Assembly (NCBI GenBank): GCA_017305925.1
Contig: JAFKJW010000200.1
Span: 1-35,990, forward strand
Source: Hyphomicrobiales bacterium
Lineage (GTDB): Bacteria > Pseudomonadota > Alphaproteobacteria > Rhizobiales > Rhizobiaceae
Direction: 5' to 3'
Length of the DNA: 35,990 nt
The position numbers and the translations under genes are program-made. Positions 8,291-16,709 of this stretch are shown piece by piece; within the stretch, counting starts at the first letter, position 1, and every line of letters begins with the position of its first letter. A model generated the notes under the pieces. The model was not told the origin of the DNA. It did no database searches and saw nothing but the letters and a program-made list of their open reading frames with translations.

Positions 8291-8436
8291 AGCGGCAAAT
8301 GCTATACTGATTTCAGGTCTCATACGATCCCGCCCCCTTATGGAGATCGGGTCGTATTGCAACCGTATCGGAAGCGTCGCTCCGGCATGCGGGCGCGGAG
8401 TCGGATGGATCGCGGACAAAGGAGCGCTACGCTTAA

Positions 8437-9216
8437 GTGCAAATGAGAACGGAGAAGATTCGCGGGAGAGGCGTCGACAGGTTGCTCGATGTGTTCGATG
8501 AAATGGAGCGCGCCGATCAGCCGATGACGGTCTCGGATCTGGCTCGACGCCTCGGCGCACCCAAGTCGACCGTCTACTTGCTTGTCGACCTTCTGGTGGA
8601 GCGGGAGTATCTCGACTCGTTGCCGAACGGCCGTTACCAGCTCGGAGCCCGCTTTGGCCGACTGGGGATGGCCTATGGGCGCCACGCAAGCTTTGCGAAT
8701 ATTGCCCGCAAGGCGCTGTCGGAACTCGCGGCCCGAACCAAGGTGGTCGCTGAACTGGTCGTGATCGACAGCTGGATCCAGTTCGTTCCGTTCGCTGCCG
8801 TCGACGAAACGAACCCCTACCTGCGTTCATCGGAAGGCGCCCGCTTTCCGCTGCCGCATACGGCCTCGGCACGCTTCCTCCTTCGTGATGTACCACGCGA
8901 GGCGATCCTTCGGAATATTCCTAACGCGCACTACAACCTGCCGAACGGCCAGCGTGTTTCACGCGAACAGTTCTTGGCAGATATCGAGAACGCACGTCAT
9001 CTTGAGACCTACTCGACGCGGGGTATCGTTGATCCGCATCTGTCGTGCATCGCGGCCCCGCTGCTGGATCATGAAGGAAATTGCGTGGCGGCAGTCTCCC
9101 TCGTCATGCCCCTGACTGAATTGGATTTGCGAGAAGCGGAGTTGAGCCTCATGCTTCTTGAGACCGCGGTATTTCTTACGAACCAACTGAAAGTCGTGCC
9201 ATTCAAGCTCGGATAG
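8437..9216 (+). CDS. IclR-family transcriptional regulator (hyu side)
   Basis: 259 residues, normal for IclR proteins. Residues about 8-70 form the winged helix-turn-helix, with MTVSDLARRLGAPKSTVYLL as the recognition region and LPNGRYQLGARFGRLG as the wing. Residues about 80-255 are the effector-binding domain. The start is GTG at 8437 behind GGAG at 8421-8424; the ATG at 8443 is an alternative with worse spacing. It sits between the serine hydrolase promoter and the racemase/hydantoinase genes, convergent with the racemase. A role in controlling hydantoin genes or the adjacent hydrolase is inferred from position only. Confidence 0.9.
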   Translation: MQMRTEKIRGRGVDRLLDVFDEMERADQPMTVSDLARRLGAPKSTVYLLVDLLVEREYLDSLPNGRYQLGARFGRLGMAYGRHASFANIARKALSELAARTKVVAELVVIDSWIQFVPFAAVDETNPYLRSSEGARFPLPHTASARFLLRDVPREAILRNIPNAHYNLPNGQRVSREQFLADIENARHLETYSTRGIVDPHLSCIAAPLLDHEGNCVAAVSLVMPLTELDLREAELSLMLLETAVFLTNQLKVVPFKLG

Positions 9217-9361
9217 CAGGGCATCTTCCGCCTCGGGCTGAAGCCGAGAGCTTGGGCAATCCGGATCGTCCGAGCGTCCGTTGCCCGGCAGCCCGGGCGG
9301 AAAGGCCCGCCGGATCGATGCGTTCCGGCGGATGACGGCGCGCCCTGGCTATTGGGCGTGC

Positions 9362-10093
9362 TCAGGGAGCGAAAGGTTCAAACATGCCGCGATATGGCTT
9401 GCGCTCGGGATAGGCGAACCCTTGTACCTTGCTCGTGGACAGCCTCAGGCCCACAAGGGCCTCGACCATCTTGGTCGCCGCGGTAACCCCGTCGATCGCC
9501 GGAGCGCCGATCTCGGCACTGATGTATGTGAAGAGATCGCTCAATCCGGCGCAGCCCAGAAGAATCGTATCCGACTTGTCCTCTTGGAGCGCGCGACGGC
9601 ATTCCGCCAAAATGACCTGTTGCGCGTTTGACCCTTCGCGCTCCAGTTCAAGAACGGGCACGTCGGTGGTTCTAATGCCGCGGCATTTGCGCTCCATGCC
9701 ATAGGCATGAACCAGATGTTCGAGGATCGGCCTGCCGCGATCGAGCATCGAGACGATGCTGAAGCCGGTTCCGATGAACGAGGCCGCGTGCATCGCAGCC
9801 TCGGCGATTCCGATGACGGGCCCCTTTGCTATTTCCCTTGCCGCCAGGAGGCCAGGGTCCCCGAAGCAGGCAATGATATATCCGTCAAAGCCCTGCTGCT
9901 CTCCCTTCCGAACCTCGTCCAGAACTCCGATCGCCGCGATCGCCTCGTCGTAGTGTCCTTCGATCGAGACTGGCCCCATGGAGGGCGACACTGCGACGAT
10001 TTCCGTGCCGCTCAGGGCTACAGATCTCGCGGCGTTGCCGATTTTGTCCGTCATGGACTGGGTCGTGTTCGGGTTGATGATCTTGATCTTCAA
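9362..10093 (-). CDS. hyuE: Hydantoin racemase (Asp/Glu/hydantoin racemase family)
   Basis: 243 residues, close to known hydantoin racemases. It begins with KIKIINPNTTQSMTDKI, the typical opening. The two catalytic cysteines are C76 in IIACFGDPGL and C181 in LLGCAGLSDL. The enzyme interconverts L- and D-5-monosubstituted hydantoins by proton transfer at C5, so that a D-specific hydantoinase and carbamoylase can use both forms. The start is TTG at 10093 with an unusually strong Shine-Dalgarno sequence; the open frame runs further upstream, into the hydantoinase gene. It lies 28 nt downstream of the hydantoinase stop, in the same operon. Confidence 0.92.
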   Translation of the reverse strand: MKIKIINPNTTQSMTDKIGNAARSVALSGTEIVAVSPSMGPVSIEGHYDEAIAAIGVLDEVRKGEQQGFDGYIIACFGDPGLLAAREIAKGPVIGIAEAAMHAASFIGTGFSIVSMLDRGRPILEHLVHAYGMERKCRGIRTTDVPVLELEREGSNAQQVILAECRRALQEDKSDTILLGCAGLSDLFTYISAEIGAPAIDGVTAATKMVEALVGLRLSTSKVQGFAYPERKPYRGMFEPFAP

Positions 10094-10096
10094 GTT

Positions 10097-10107
10097 CCCC
10101 TCCTCCT
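10097..10107 (-). promoter_or_regulatory. Strong ribosome-binding site deciding the hyuE TTG start
   Basis: The minus strand reads AGGAGGAGGGG just before AACTTG. It supports TTG at 10093 as the start, where family members begin. Confidence 0.75.
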
Positions 10108-10121
10108 GACAGCGGTGTGTA

Positions 10122-11576
10122 TCACGCGCCGACTTCAATGCCGTTCGCCGCGTCGAACGGCACGACATGCCGCCCGTTGGGCGCGATGAACTCGTAGGGC
10201 TGCCTCGGGAGAAATTGTCCCCGACCCGCAGTCGCGACGATGTTTTCCCCATCCCAGACCACCTCTCCGCGCGAGAGGGTCGTGGATGGCCAACCGGTGA
10301 CCGACATGCCCTCATACGGGGTATAGTCCATCGCATGGTGCAGCATCCCGTTGTGCAGGACGACCGTCTTGTCCGGGTCGAACACCGCCAAGTCCGCATC
10401 AAGGCCCACCGCGATACTTCCCTTGCGATCGTCCAAACCGAAAAGCCTGGCGGCGTTTCCGGAAGTGATCGCCGCGAAGGTCTCGAGATCGATCCGGCCC
10501 TTCACCACGCCTTCGGAGAAAAGCAGCGGCATGCGCGTCTCAAGACCCGGGACTCCGTTGGGAACGGCATGGAAGGGCGCGTCTTTTCCGAAGGCCATCT
10601 TTCCGTGAGGATCGTCGTAGCGATTGGGCGCGTGGTCGGAGGTGACGACGCCGAGAACGCCGCTTTTCAGATGCCCCCAAAGAGCCTCCTGGTCCGCCGG
10701 TGTTCTCAGTGCGGGGCTACAGACGTATTTGGCGCCTTCGAACCCGGGCCTGTCCAAATCCTCTTTCGTGAGAAAGAGATATTGCGGGCAGGTCTCGCCG
10801 AAGATCTTGAGGCCTCTCTGCTGCGCCCGCGCGATTTCCTGCGCGGGCTCGTCGCCCGAGACGTGGAATATCTGGATCGGCATGTCCAGCAGTTCCGCAA
10901 AGGCTATCGCGCGATGGACAGCCTCCCGCTCCACCACGATCGGCTTGGACCATGCGTGATGCTTCATATCAGTGAGCCCGGCGCGGGACAGCGCATCGAT
11001 CATGTATTTGATCGCTGCGTGATTCTCCGCATGTACCGTCACGAGAGCGTTGTTCTGCTTCGCGAGCGCCAGGATCTTGAGGAACCCTTCGTCCCCGACA
11101 AAAAGCGGATCGTAGGTCATGAAGACCTTCAGTGACCTGTGTCCCTCCGCAATGAGGCCCGGAAGTTCGTCCAGCACGCGCTCATTGGGATCGGTCACGA
11201 TCATATGAAAGCAGTAGTCGATATATGAGTTTCTAGCCTTCTCCTGATAATTCCGGAGATTGTCGAGGATCGTTCCGCCTTTCGTCTGGGTGGAGAAGGA
11301 GATGACGGTGGTCGTGCCGCCGGCCGCCGCCGAACCCGTCGCGCTGGCGAAGGTCTCCGCATTGCGAACGATACCGCTGGACGGTTCCTCGATATGGCAG
11401 TGGCTGTCGATGCCGCCTGGAACGATGATCTTTCCGGTGGCGTCGATCGTGCGGTTTCCGGGGGGCAACCTGTCGTCGACAGCCGCGATCTTGCCCCCGG
11501 AAATGCCGATGTCGCAGCGCGCGGGCCCACTTGGAAGGACCGCAAGCCCACCTTGGATAACGAGATCGTAGGTCAT
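10122..11576 (-). CDS. Hydantoinase/dihydropyrimidinase-family cyclic amidohydrolase, copy 1
   Basis: 484 residues of the amidohydrolase superfamily. The binuclear metal site is complete: H59 and H61 in DSHCHIEE, the carbamylated-lysine candidate K150 in RSLKVFMTY, H182 in TVHAENH, H238 in IFHVSGDE and D314 in TSDHAPN. The enzyme would open 5-substituted hydantoins to N-carbamoyl-amino acids; the D-carbamoylase across the promoter region indicates D-selectivity. The first metal motif reads HCHIEEP instead of the HTHLDMP type of standard D-hydantoinases, placing it in a divergent subgroup. I prefer the ATG at 11576 behind GGAG over the ATG at 11588. A close paralogue lies at 34703. Confidence 0.9.
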   Translation of the reverse strand: MTYDLVIQGGLAVLPSGPARCDIGISGGKIAAVDDRLPPGNRTIDATGKIIVPGGIDSHCHIEEPSSGIVRNAETFASATGSAAAGGTTTVISFSTQTKGGTILDNLRNYQEKARNSYIDYCFHMIVTDPNERVLDELPGLIAEGHRSLKVFMTYDPLFVGDEGFLKILALAKQNNALVTVHAENHAAIKYMIDALSRAGLTDMKHHAWSKPIVVEREAVHRAIAFAELLDMPIQIFHVSGDEPAQEIARAQQRGLKIFGETCPQYLFLTKEDLDRPGFEGAKYVCSPALRTPADQEALWGHLKSGVLGVVTSDHAPNRYDDPHGKMAFGKDAPFHAVPNGVPGLETRMPLLFSEGVVKGRIDLETFAAITSGNAARLFGLDDRKGSIAVGLDADLAVFDPDKTVVLHNGMLHHAMDYTPYEGMSVTGWPSTTLSRGEVVWDGENIVATAGRGQFLPRQPYEFIAPNGRHVVPFDAANGIEVGA

Positions 11577-11618
11577 CGAACTCCGCATTCCATTCTACTG
11601 GACAAATGAGCAATATAC

Positions 11619-11631
11619 TGCATGGTATGCA
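11619..11631. promoter_or_regulatory. Inverted repeat TGCAT-ggt-ATGCA upstream of the hydantoinase gene
   Basis: Perfect 5-bp arms with a 3-bp centre, 43 bp upstream of the hydantoinase ATG. It overlaps the -10 position (ATACCA) of a possible minus-strand promoter whose -35 is TTGACG at 11651-11646 with a 17-nt spacer. An operator function is inferred. Confidence 0.45.
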
Positions 11632-11705
11632 AAAAGGATGGCGCTCGTCAATTCTCGGCTTCTCGCCTGACGTATTCCCCGGTCGGATGCGTTTGAGCGC
11701 AGCAC

Positions 11706-11734
11706 TTGACAATCTTGCGCATTCCAAAATAGTA
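11706..11734 (+). promoter_or_regulatory. Candidate promoter of the carbamoylase/ABC/dadA operon
   Basis: TTGACA at 11706-11711 followed after 17-18 nt by ATAGTA/TAGTAA at 11729-11735. The predicted start of transcription is about 11741, just before the palindrome at 11747-11762 and 33 nt from the GTG start. Confidence 0.5.
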
Positions 11735-11746
11735 AATTGGTTGCCA

Positions 11747-11762
11747 GTATTTTGTAAAATAC
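11747..11762. promoter_or_regulatory. Perfect inverted repeat GTATTTT-gt-AAAATAC, candidate operator
   Basis: Seven-bp perfect arms with a 2-bp centre lie between the candidate promoter and the ribosome-binding site of the carbamoylase gene. The position just after the transcription start is typical of a repressor operator. The regulator is unknown; the IclR proteins of this window are candidates. Confidence 0.6.
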
Positions 11763-11767
11763 GGAGG
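11763..11767 (+). promoter_or_regulatory. Ribosome-binding site deciding the GTG start of hyuC
   Basis: GGAGG lies 6 nt before GTG at 11774. It shows that the longer open frame from 11606 overstates the protein by 56 residues. Confidence 0.8.
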
Positions 11768-11773
11768 ATTGAT

Positions 11774-12709
11774 GTGTCCAGGATCGTGACAGTCGGGGCC
11801 GCTCAGCTTGGGCCTATCGCGCGCAGCGAAACCCGCCCTCAGGTCGTCAGCCGCTTGGTCGCCTTGCTTGAACAGGGAAAGTCTCACGGCTGTGATCTGG
11901 TCGTCTTTCCGGAACTGGCGCTCACGACTTTCTTCCCGAGATGGTTTTTTGAGACCCAGGACGAGGTCGATCAGTTCTTCGAGCGGGAGATGCCTGGCCC
12001 CGAGACAGCCCCTCTCTTTGACAGGGCGCGCGAGCTGGGGGTCGGCTTCTATATAGGCTATGCGGAAGCCGTGATCGAAGAAGGCCGTGAGCGGCGCTTC
12101 AACACATCGATAATCGTCGACAAGGACGGGAAGATCGTCAGCAAGTACCGGAAGATCCATCTTCCCGGGCATGCCGAGCATGAGCCGTGGCGGGCATTCC
12201 AGCATCTTGAGAAACGCTATTTCGAGACCGGCAATCTCGGATGGCCCGTGGTCCGGGCGTTCGACGGCCTGATGGGCATGTGCATCTGCAACGACAGGCG
12301 TTGGCCCGAGACCTATCGGGTCATGGGCCTGCAGGGCGTGGAAATGGTGATGCTCGGATACAATACCCCGGTCCACAACCCTCCCGCGCCCGAGCATGAC
12401 AGGCTGGGCGACTTCCACAATCATCTGGTGATGCAGTCGGCCGCCTATCAGAACGGCACATGGGTCGTTGGCGTCGCCAAGGCAGGCAAGGAGGAAGGCT
12501 GCGACCTCATCGGCGGCAGCGTCATCATTGCGCCGACGGGCGAGATCGTCGCCCGCTGCGTCACGACAGGCGATGAACTGGTCTTTGCGCGTTGCGATCT
12601 TGATCTATGCGCATCCTTCAAGAACACGATCTTCAACTTTGCGATGCACCGCGAGCCGCAACACTACAAGATGATCGTGGAACGGAAAGGTGCCGTGATT
12701 TCAGCGTAG
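11774..12709 (+). CDS. hyuC: N-carbamoyl-D-amino-acid amidohydrolase (D-carbamoylase)
   Basis: 311 residues of the nitrilase/carbon-nitrogen hydrolase superfamily. The triad falls at the same numbers as in the Agrobacterium enzyme: E47 in VVFPELALTTFFPRW, K127 in SKYRKIHLPGH and C172 in CICNDRRWPE. Further family blocks are RRFNTSIIVDKDGKI, GYNTPVHNPP and the ending REPQHYKMI. It hydrolyses N-carbamoyl-D-amino acids to D-amino acid, CO2 and ammonia in the cytoplasm. This is one of the firmest calls in the window and fixes the D-stereochemistry of the pathway. The GTG start follows GGAGG. It is the first gene of a plus-strand operon continuing with the ABC importer. Confidence 0.95.
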   Translation: MSRIVTVGAAQLGPIARSETRPQVVSRLVALLEQGKSHGCDLVVFPELALTTFFPRWFFETQDEVDQFFEREMPGPETAPLFDRARELGVGFYIGYAEAVIEEGRERRFNTSIIVDKDGKIVSKYRKIHLPGHAEHEPWRAFQHLEKRYFETGNLGWPVVRAFDGLMGMCICNDRRWPETYRVMGLQGVEMVMLGYNTPVHNPPAPEHDRLGDFHNHLVMQSAAYQNGTWVVGVAKAGKEEGCDLIGGSVIIAPTGEIVARCVTTGDELVFARCDLDLCASFKNTIFNFAMHREPQHYKMIVERKGAVISA

Positions 12710-12759
12710 GGTGCAGGGCGAGAGAACATCGTCATTGCAGTAGATAATGGGAGAGAGAC

Positions 12760-13953
12760 ATGCGCATTTCTGGAATGTTACTGGCTGCGGCATTGGGCGT
12801 CACATCATCTTTGATGTCGCTTGGCGCGCACGCAGAAGATAAGGTTCTGAAGATCGGGCAGCTCGGCGTCATGAGCGGCCCGTCCGCCTCCTGGGGCCTG
12901 GTGAGCCGCTATTCGGCGGAAGCGCTTGCCGGCATGATCAACGATGAAGGCGGCCTGTCGATCGGCGACGACAAGTACAAGATCGAGATCGTCAGCGTGG
13001 ACGACAAGCTCGACATACGCGCCGCCATCGCCGGCATCGAGCGGCTGGCCTATCAGGACAAGGTCAAATACGTGATCGGTCCCAATGTGGACGACCCGAG
13101 CGTCGCGATCCTTCCGGTTCTGGAGGCGGCGGGCGTGTTCAACATTTCCTATGGTTTCACCAAGGAATTGTTCATGGAGCCGAACAAGAACACCGCGCTC
13201 GGCATGATCGCGACGTATCAGACGGCGCCGGTCGTTTATAAGTGGCTGGCCGACAACAAGGGCGTGAAGACCGTCAGCTTCGTTTCATGGAACGGTGTCG
13301 GCGGAAAGGCGAACCTGGACTCGGGCCTGGACGCCGCCAAGAAAGTCGGGCTTGAGGTTCTTTCCTCCGACGCGGTGTACGAACTCGGGACGACCGATTT
13401 CTTTCCGGTCATGGGCGGCGTCGTGAAGGCCAATCCCGATCTGATCGTCCTGTCGGGCGTTTCGCCCGCCGAGGCGCCGCTTCTCATCCGCGCCGCGCGC
13501 GAGCTTGGCTATCAGGGCCTCATGAGCACCGAGACCGCGCAGGACGCCAAGGTTCTTGAGGAGGTCGCGGGCTCGTTGGCCAATGGCTTCATCTCTCTCG
13601 GCGGCGCGAGCAGCCCGGAACTCCAAAGCGAGTACATGGCCAAGTTCCGCGATCGCTACGTCCAGGTCGCCGGAGAGTGGAACGACGAGGCCGGCACCAA
13701 GGTCTATGCGCTCTACATGCTTCTGAAGACCATAGAGGCGGCGGGCCCGAAGGCTGTCGACGACATAGAGGCCTTCAAGGCGTCGCTGCCTCAGTTCGAG
13801 ACGGCGAATCCGTTCATCAAGGATCAGTCGGTGAAGCTGCGCTGGGTCGGCAACAGCTGGTTCGGCCAGCCGCGCCAGATCAGCGTGCCGATGGTCATCA
13901 ACGAGTATCGTGACGGCGGCTTCCAGACGCTCTTCGTCACCTCGGTAGAGTAG
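12760..13953 (+). CDS. ABC-transporter solute-binding protein, branched-chain-amino-acid/amide (LivJ, Peripla_BP_6) type
   Basis: 397 residues. A signal peptide ends at about residue 26 (LGAHAEDK), so the mature protein is periplasmic. The opening of the mature domain, LKIGQLGVMSGPSASWG, followed by DDKYKIEIVSVDDKLDIRAA, is the usual LivJ-type pattern. The RBS GGGAGAGAG lies just before the ATG. It is encoded 50 nt after the D-carbamoylase and followed by a stem-loop and the permease genes. Its ligand is inferred from context to be a hydantoin, an N-carbamoyl amino acid or the amino acid itself. Confidence 0.92.
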   Translation: MRISGMLLAAALGVTSSLMSLGAHAEDKVLKIGQLGVMSGPSASWGLVSRYSAEALAGMINDEGGLSIGDDKYKIEIVSVDDKLDIRAAIAGIERLAYQDKVKYVIGPNVDDPSVAILPVLEAAGVFNISYGFTKELFMEPNKNTALGMIATYQTAPVVYKWLADNKGVKTVSFVSWNGVGGKANLDSGLDAAKKVGLEVLSSDAVYELGTTDFFPVMGGVVKANPDLIVLSGVSPAEAPLLIRAARELGYQGLMSTETAQDAKVLEEVAGSLANGFISLGGASSPELQSEYMAKFRDRYVQVAGEWNDEAGTKVYALYMLLKTIEAAGPKAVDDIEAFKASLPQFETANPFIKDQSVKLRWVGNSWFGQPRQISVPMVINEYRDGGFQTLFVTSVE

Positions 13954-13967
13954 CTGCTCAACCGTTA

Positions 13968-13995
13968 GGCCGGAAGCGAATCGCCGCTTCCGGCC
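13968..13995 (+). terminator. Stem-loop with T-run after the solute-binding-protein gene
   Basis: An 11-bp perfect stem (13968-13978 with 13985-13995, 6-nt loop AATCGC) is followed by a T6 tract at 14006-14011. It has the form of an intrinsic terminator or attenuator. The permease gene starts only 18 nt after the T-run, so it may work as a partial terminator that leaves more mRNA for the binding protein than for the membrane genes. Confidence 0.7.
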
Positions 13996-14028
13996 GCTCT
14001 GTCTCTTTTTTCAGACTGGACGGCGACG

Positions 14029-14889
14029 ATGACGCAAGCGCTCATCAACGGCTTGGTGCTCGGTGCGAATTACGCCCTGATGGCGCTCGGCCTGACCCTC
14101 ATATTCGCGCTTATGGGCGTTCTCAACTTCGCGCACGGGCAGCTATATGTCCTGGGCGGGTTCGTTACATATTATGTTTTTACGGTGATGGGCCTGCCGT
14201 TCGTCGTCGCGGTGCTTGCTTCCATCGTTGTCCTGGCGATTGTCGGCTTTCTTTTCGACGCTCTGTTCTTCAGGCGCGTCCAGCAACGCTCCGCACGCGA
14301 GGAGAGTTCGATGCTTCTTGCGGCCGGCCTGGCTCTGCTGCTCGAAAGCCTGATCCTGCTCGGCTTCGGCGAGAAGCAGCGGGGAGTCGCCCTGAGCGTC
14401 TCCGGCGTCTATCAGATATTCGATGCCTACGTGCCCGCGAGCCGCGTGGTCGTGTTCGTCGTCGCGATGCTGGCTGTTGTCCTCTTCATTCTCTTCATGC
14501 GGCACACCAAGCCCGGCAGGGTTCTTCGCGCCATCGCCCAGGATCGTGACGTCACCGCCCTTCAGGGCGTCAACATCGCGCTGTACTCAGGCGTCGGCTT
14601 TGCCATCGGCTCTGCCCTCGCCGGCCTGGCGGGGAGTCTGCTGGTGACGATTTTCGCCGTCAATTCGGGCATGGGCACCGCCATTTCCATCAAGGCCTTC
14701 ATCATGGTCATGCTGGGAGGTGCCGGCATCGTCTCCGGTGCCATCGTGGGGGCGTTCGTGCTCGGCATGGTGGAGGCTCTCGGCTACGCTTTCCTGCCCG
14801 GATCCGTCACCTATCTCGTCATCTTCGTGGGGCTGATCCTCTTCCTTGTGATCCGCCCGAACGGCATCATGGGAAAGCCCTGGGGATAG
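14029..14889 (+). CDS. ABC-transporter permease, LivH type
   Basis: 286 residues, strongly hydrophobic, with about eight membrane helices. The opening GLVLGANYALMALGLTLIFA and the block MGVLNFAHGQLYVLGG are hallmarks of LivH permeases. GVNIALYSGVGFAIGSALAG is the loop that contacts the ATPase. With the LivM-type protein it forms the inner-membrane channel. A weak GGA precedes the ATG, in line with lower expression than the binding protein. The LivM gene follows after 4 nt. Confidence 0.93.
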   Translation: MTQALINGLVLGANYALMALGLTLIFALMGVLNFAHGQLYVLGGFVTYYVFTVMGLPFVVAVLASIVVLAIVGFLFDALFFRRVQQRSAREESSMLLAAGLALLLESLILLGFGEKQRGVALSVSGVYQIFDAYVPASRVVVFVVAMLAVVLFILFMRHTKPGRVLRAIAQDRDVTALQGVNIALYSGVGFAIGSALAGLAGSLLVTIFAVNSGMGTAISIKAFIMVMLGGAGIVSGAIVGAFVLGMVEALGYAFLPGSVTYLVIFVGLILFLVIRPNGIMGKPWG

Positions 14890-14893
14890 CACG

Positions 14894-15901
14894 ATGATCC
14901 GTTCGAACCAGGTCTGGGCATTCCTGATCCTCGCGCTCGTCTATATCGTGGGCGTTCCGTTCATCGTGGAGTCCCGGTACATTCTTGGCATTCTGGCGTC
15001 CGCGGCGGGATTGAGCATCATCGCGCTGGGGGCATGGCTGACACTTGCCATCGGGCGGGTGAACCTCGGCCAGGGGGCATTCGCCCTGGTCGGCGGATAT
15101 GTGGTCGCGATCGCGACGACCCGCTGGGGCGTCTCGTTCTGGCTCGCGATTGTGGTGGCTGGCTTCATCTCGGCGGCGGTGGGGGTGGTGCTGGGTCTCG
15201 GCATCCTCCGGTTGCGCGGAGTGTACTTCGCCATGATCACCCTGAGCTTCACGGAAGCGGTCCGGCTTGCCCTGCTGAACGGCGGCGAATTCACCGGCGG
15301 GGCGGGAGGAATTTCACGAATACCCGTTCCCGGCGAACTCAGCCTCCTGGGGGTCACGATAATTCCGGCGTTCAACAGCGTGAACACGCATGTCGCCTCG
15401 TTCGTCCTCTCCGGGGTTCTCCTCGCGCTCGCGGTTCTCTTGTGCTGGCGCATTTCGGCGTGCCGGATCGGCGGCGTGTTCGTCAGTATGCAGCAAAGCG
15501 AGGAACTGGCGCAAAGCGTCGGCGTGAACATCACCCATCTTCGCATCGTGGCCTTCGGGATAGGCTCGTTTCTGGGCGGAATCGGCGGCGGCTATTTCGC
15601 CGCGGCACAGCAAAGCGTCTATCCCGGCGGGTTTGGCGTTCCGGATTCGGTGTCGCTGGTCCTCTACTGCTTCCTGGGCGGCATCGGTTACGTGGCGGGT
15701 CCAGTCGTCGGCACGTTCCTTCTGTTCCTGGGATTCCAGTTTCTCCAGGACTTCCAGCAATATCAGATGCTGGCCTATTCGCTGCTGATGGTTGCATTGA
15801 TGATCTGGCTGCCGAACGGCGTCCTGAGCTTGTCGGAAGCGGGCTGGATCCGCAGATATCGTTCTCAGCACGGACAGGCCGGAGCTCATCATGCAGGTTG
15901 A
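14894..15901 (+). CDS. ABC-transporter permease, LivM type
   Basis: 335 residues with about nine membrane segments. Typical LivM blocks are AWLTLAIGRVNLGQGAFALVGGY near residue 50 and the EAA-type loop SEELAQSVGVNITHLRIVAFGIG near residue 200, ending in PNGVLSL. It partners the LivH-type protein. It overlaps the next ATPase gene by 11 nt, showing tight translational coupling. Confidence 0.93.
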   Translation: MIRSNQVWAFLILALVYIVGVPFIVESRYILGILASAAGLSIIALGAWLTLAIGRVNLGQGAFALVGGYVVAIATTRWGVSFWLAIVVAGFISAAVGVVLGLGILRLRGVYFAMITLSFTEAVRLALLNGGEFTGGAGGISRIPVPGELSLLGVTIIPAFNSVNTHVASFVLSGVLLALAVLLCWRISACRIGGVFVSMQQSEELAQSVGVNITHLRIVAFGIGSFLGGIGGGYFAAAQQSVYPGGFGVPDSVSLVLYCFLGGIGYVAGPVVGTFLLFLGFQFLQDFQQYQMLAYSLLMVALMIWLPNGVLSLSEAGWIRRYRSQHGQAGAHHAG

Positions 15902-16709
15902 GATTCCGGTCACTTCTGGTCAGCCTCCGCGCGATCCGATCCTCACGGTCGAGAATGTGAGCAAGCGGTTTGGAGGGCTTACGGCGGTCGGCAATGTGAG
16001 CTTCAAGGTGAAGGAGGGCGAGATCTTCGCCATCATCGGGCCGAATGGCGCGGGAAAGAGCACGCTTTTCAAGCTCATCACATCCGCTCTCCGGCCAACC
16101 GAGGGTGAAATCGTCTTTCGCGGGGAAAACGTCACCGGGTTGAGCCCGCATCTCGTGGCGGCGAAGGGCATGGTCCGGACGTTTCAGGAGACGACGATCT
16201 TCCGGGACATGACCGTCATCGAGGCGACCCGCAATGCGCATTATGTCACCGGGCAGGCCGGTCTCCTCGGCATATTCTTCAACAGCAAGGCGGCGCGCCA
16301 AGACCTTGCCGACATCGACGCCAGCACCGACAGGATCCTGGAACTGCTGGAGTTGCGGAGTGTCGCCCGCGAGCGATCGAAAAACCTGCCGCAGGGCCGT
16401 TTGCGAGCTCTCGGCATGGCCATGGCGCTGGCCGCCCATCCCAAGCTCCTGCTGCTGGACGAGCCCTTTGCCGGCATGAACTCCGACGAGACAGACCAGA
16501 TGATCGGCATCGTGCGGCGCATCCGGGAATCGGGCGTTACCGTCATGCTCGTCGAGCACGACATGCCCGCCGTCATGCGGCTGAGCGACCGGATCGTCGT
16601 CATAAACTTCGGCAAGAAGATTGCGGAAGGGGTGCCGGAGGAAATCAAGACGAGCCAGGCCGTTATCGATGCCTATCTCGGGGAGGAAGACGAGGAACTC
16701 GGAATATGA
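15891..16709 (+). CDS. ABC-transporter ATPase, LivG type
   Basis: 272 residues. The Walker A motif is GPNGAGKST (about residues 48-56), Walker B is LLLLDEPFAGM, and the H-loop is in VMLVEHDMPAVM. The signature motif is LPQGRLRALGMA instead of LSGGQ, which is usual for LivG proteins. The C-terminal YLGEEDEE tail is the LivG-specific end. It would energise import as a heterodimer with the LivF-type ATPase. The gene overlaps the previous one by 11 nt and the next by 4 nt. Confidence 0.94.
   Translation: MQVEIPVTSGQPPRDPILTVENVSKRFGGLTAVGNVSFKVKEGEIFAIIGPNGAGKSTLFKLITSALRPTEGEIVFRGENVTGLSPHLVAAKGMVRTFQETTIFRDMTVIEATRNAHYVTGQAGLLGIFFNSKAARQDLADIDASTDRILELLELRSVARERSKNLPQGRLRALGMAMALAAHPKLLLLDEPFAGMNSDETDQMIGIVRRIRESGVTVMLVEHDMPAVMRLSDRIVVINFGKKIAEGVPEEIKTSQAVIDAYLGEEDEELGI

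Larger units (their letters stand above)
7870..8436. other. 567-bp divergent regulatory region
   Basis: It separates the minus-strand serine hydrolase from the plus-strand IclR gene. It contains an A+T-rich core (8211-8262) with opposed promoters and a 12-bp palindrome at 8279-8290. The 340 nt between the core and the hydrolase start hold no gene I can support. Open frames crossing the region on either strand lack a recognisable family. Confidence 0.6.

Noticed and set aside
9229-9250. Imperfect hairpin after the first IclR gene (CTCGGGCT/AGCCGAG)
   Set aside because: Has a bulge and no T-tract; too weak to call a terminator.
11606-11773. 56-residue N-terminal extension of the D-carbamoylase
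   Set aside because: It crosses the promoter and operator palindrome, and the GTG at 11774 has GGAGG and puts the catalytic residues at the family numbers.
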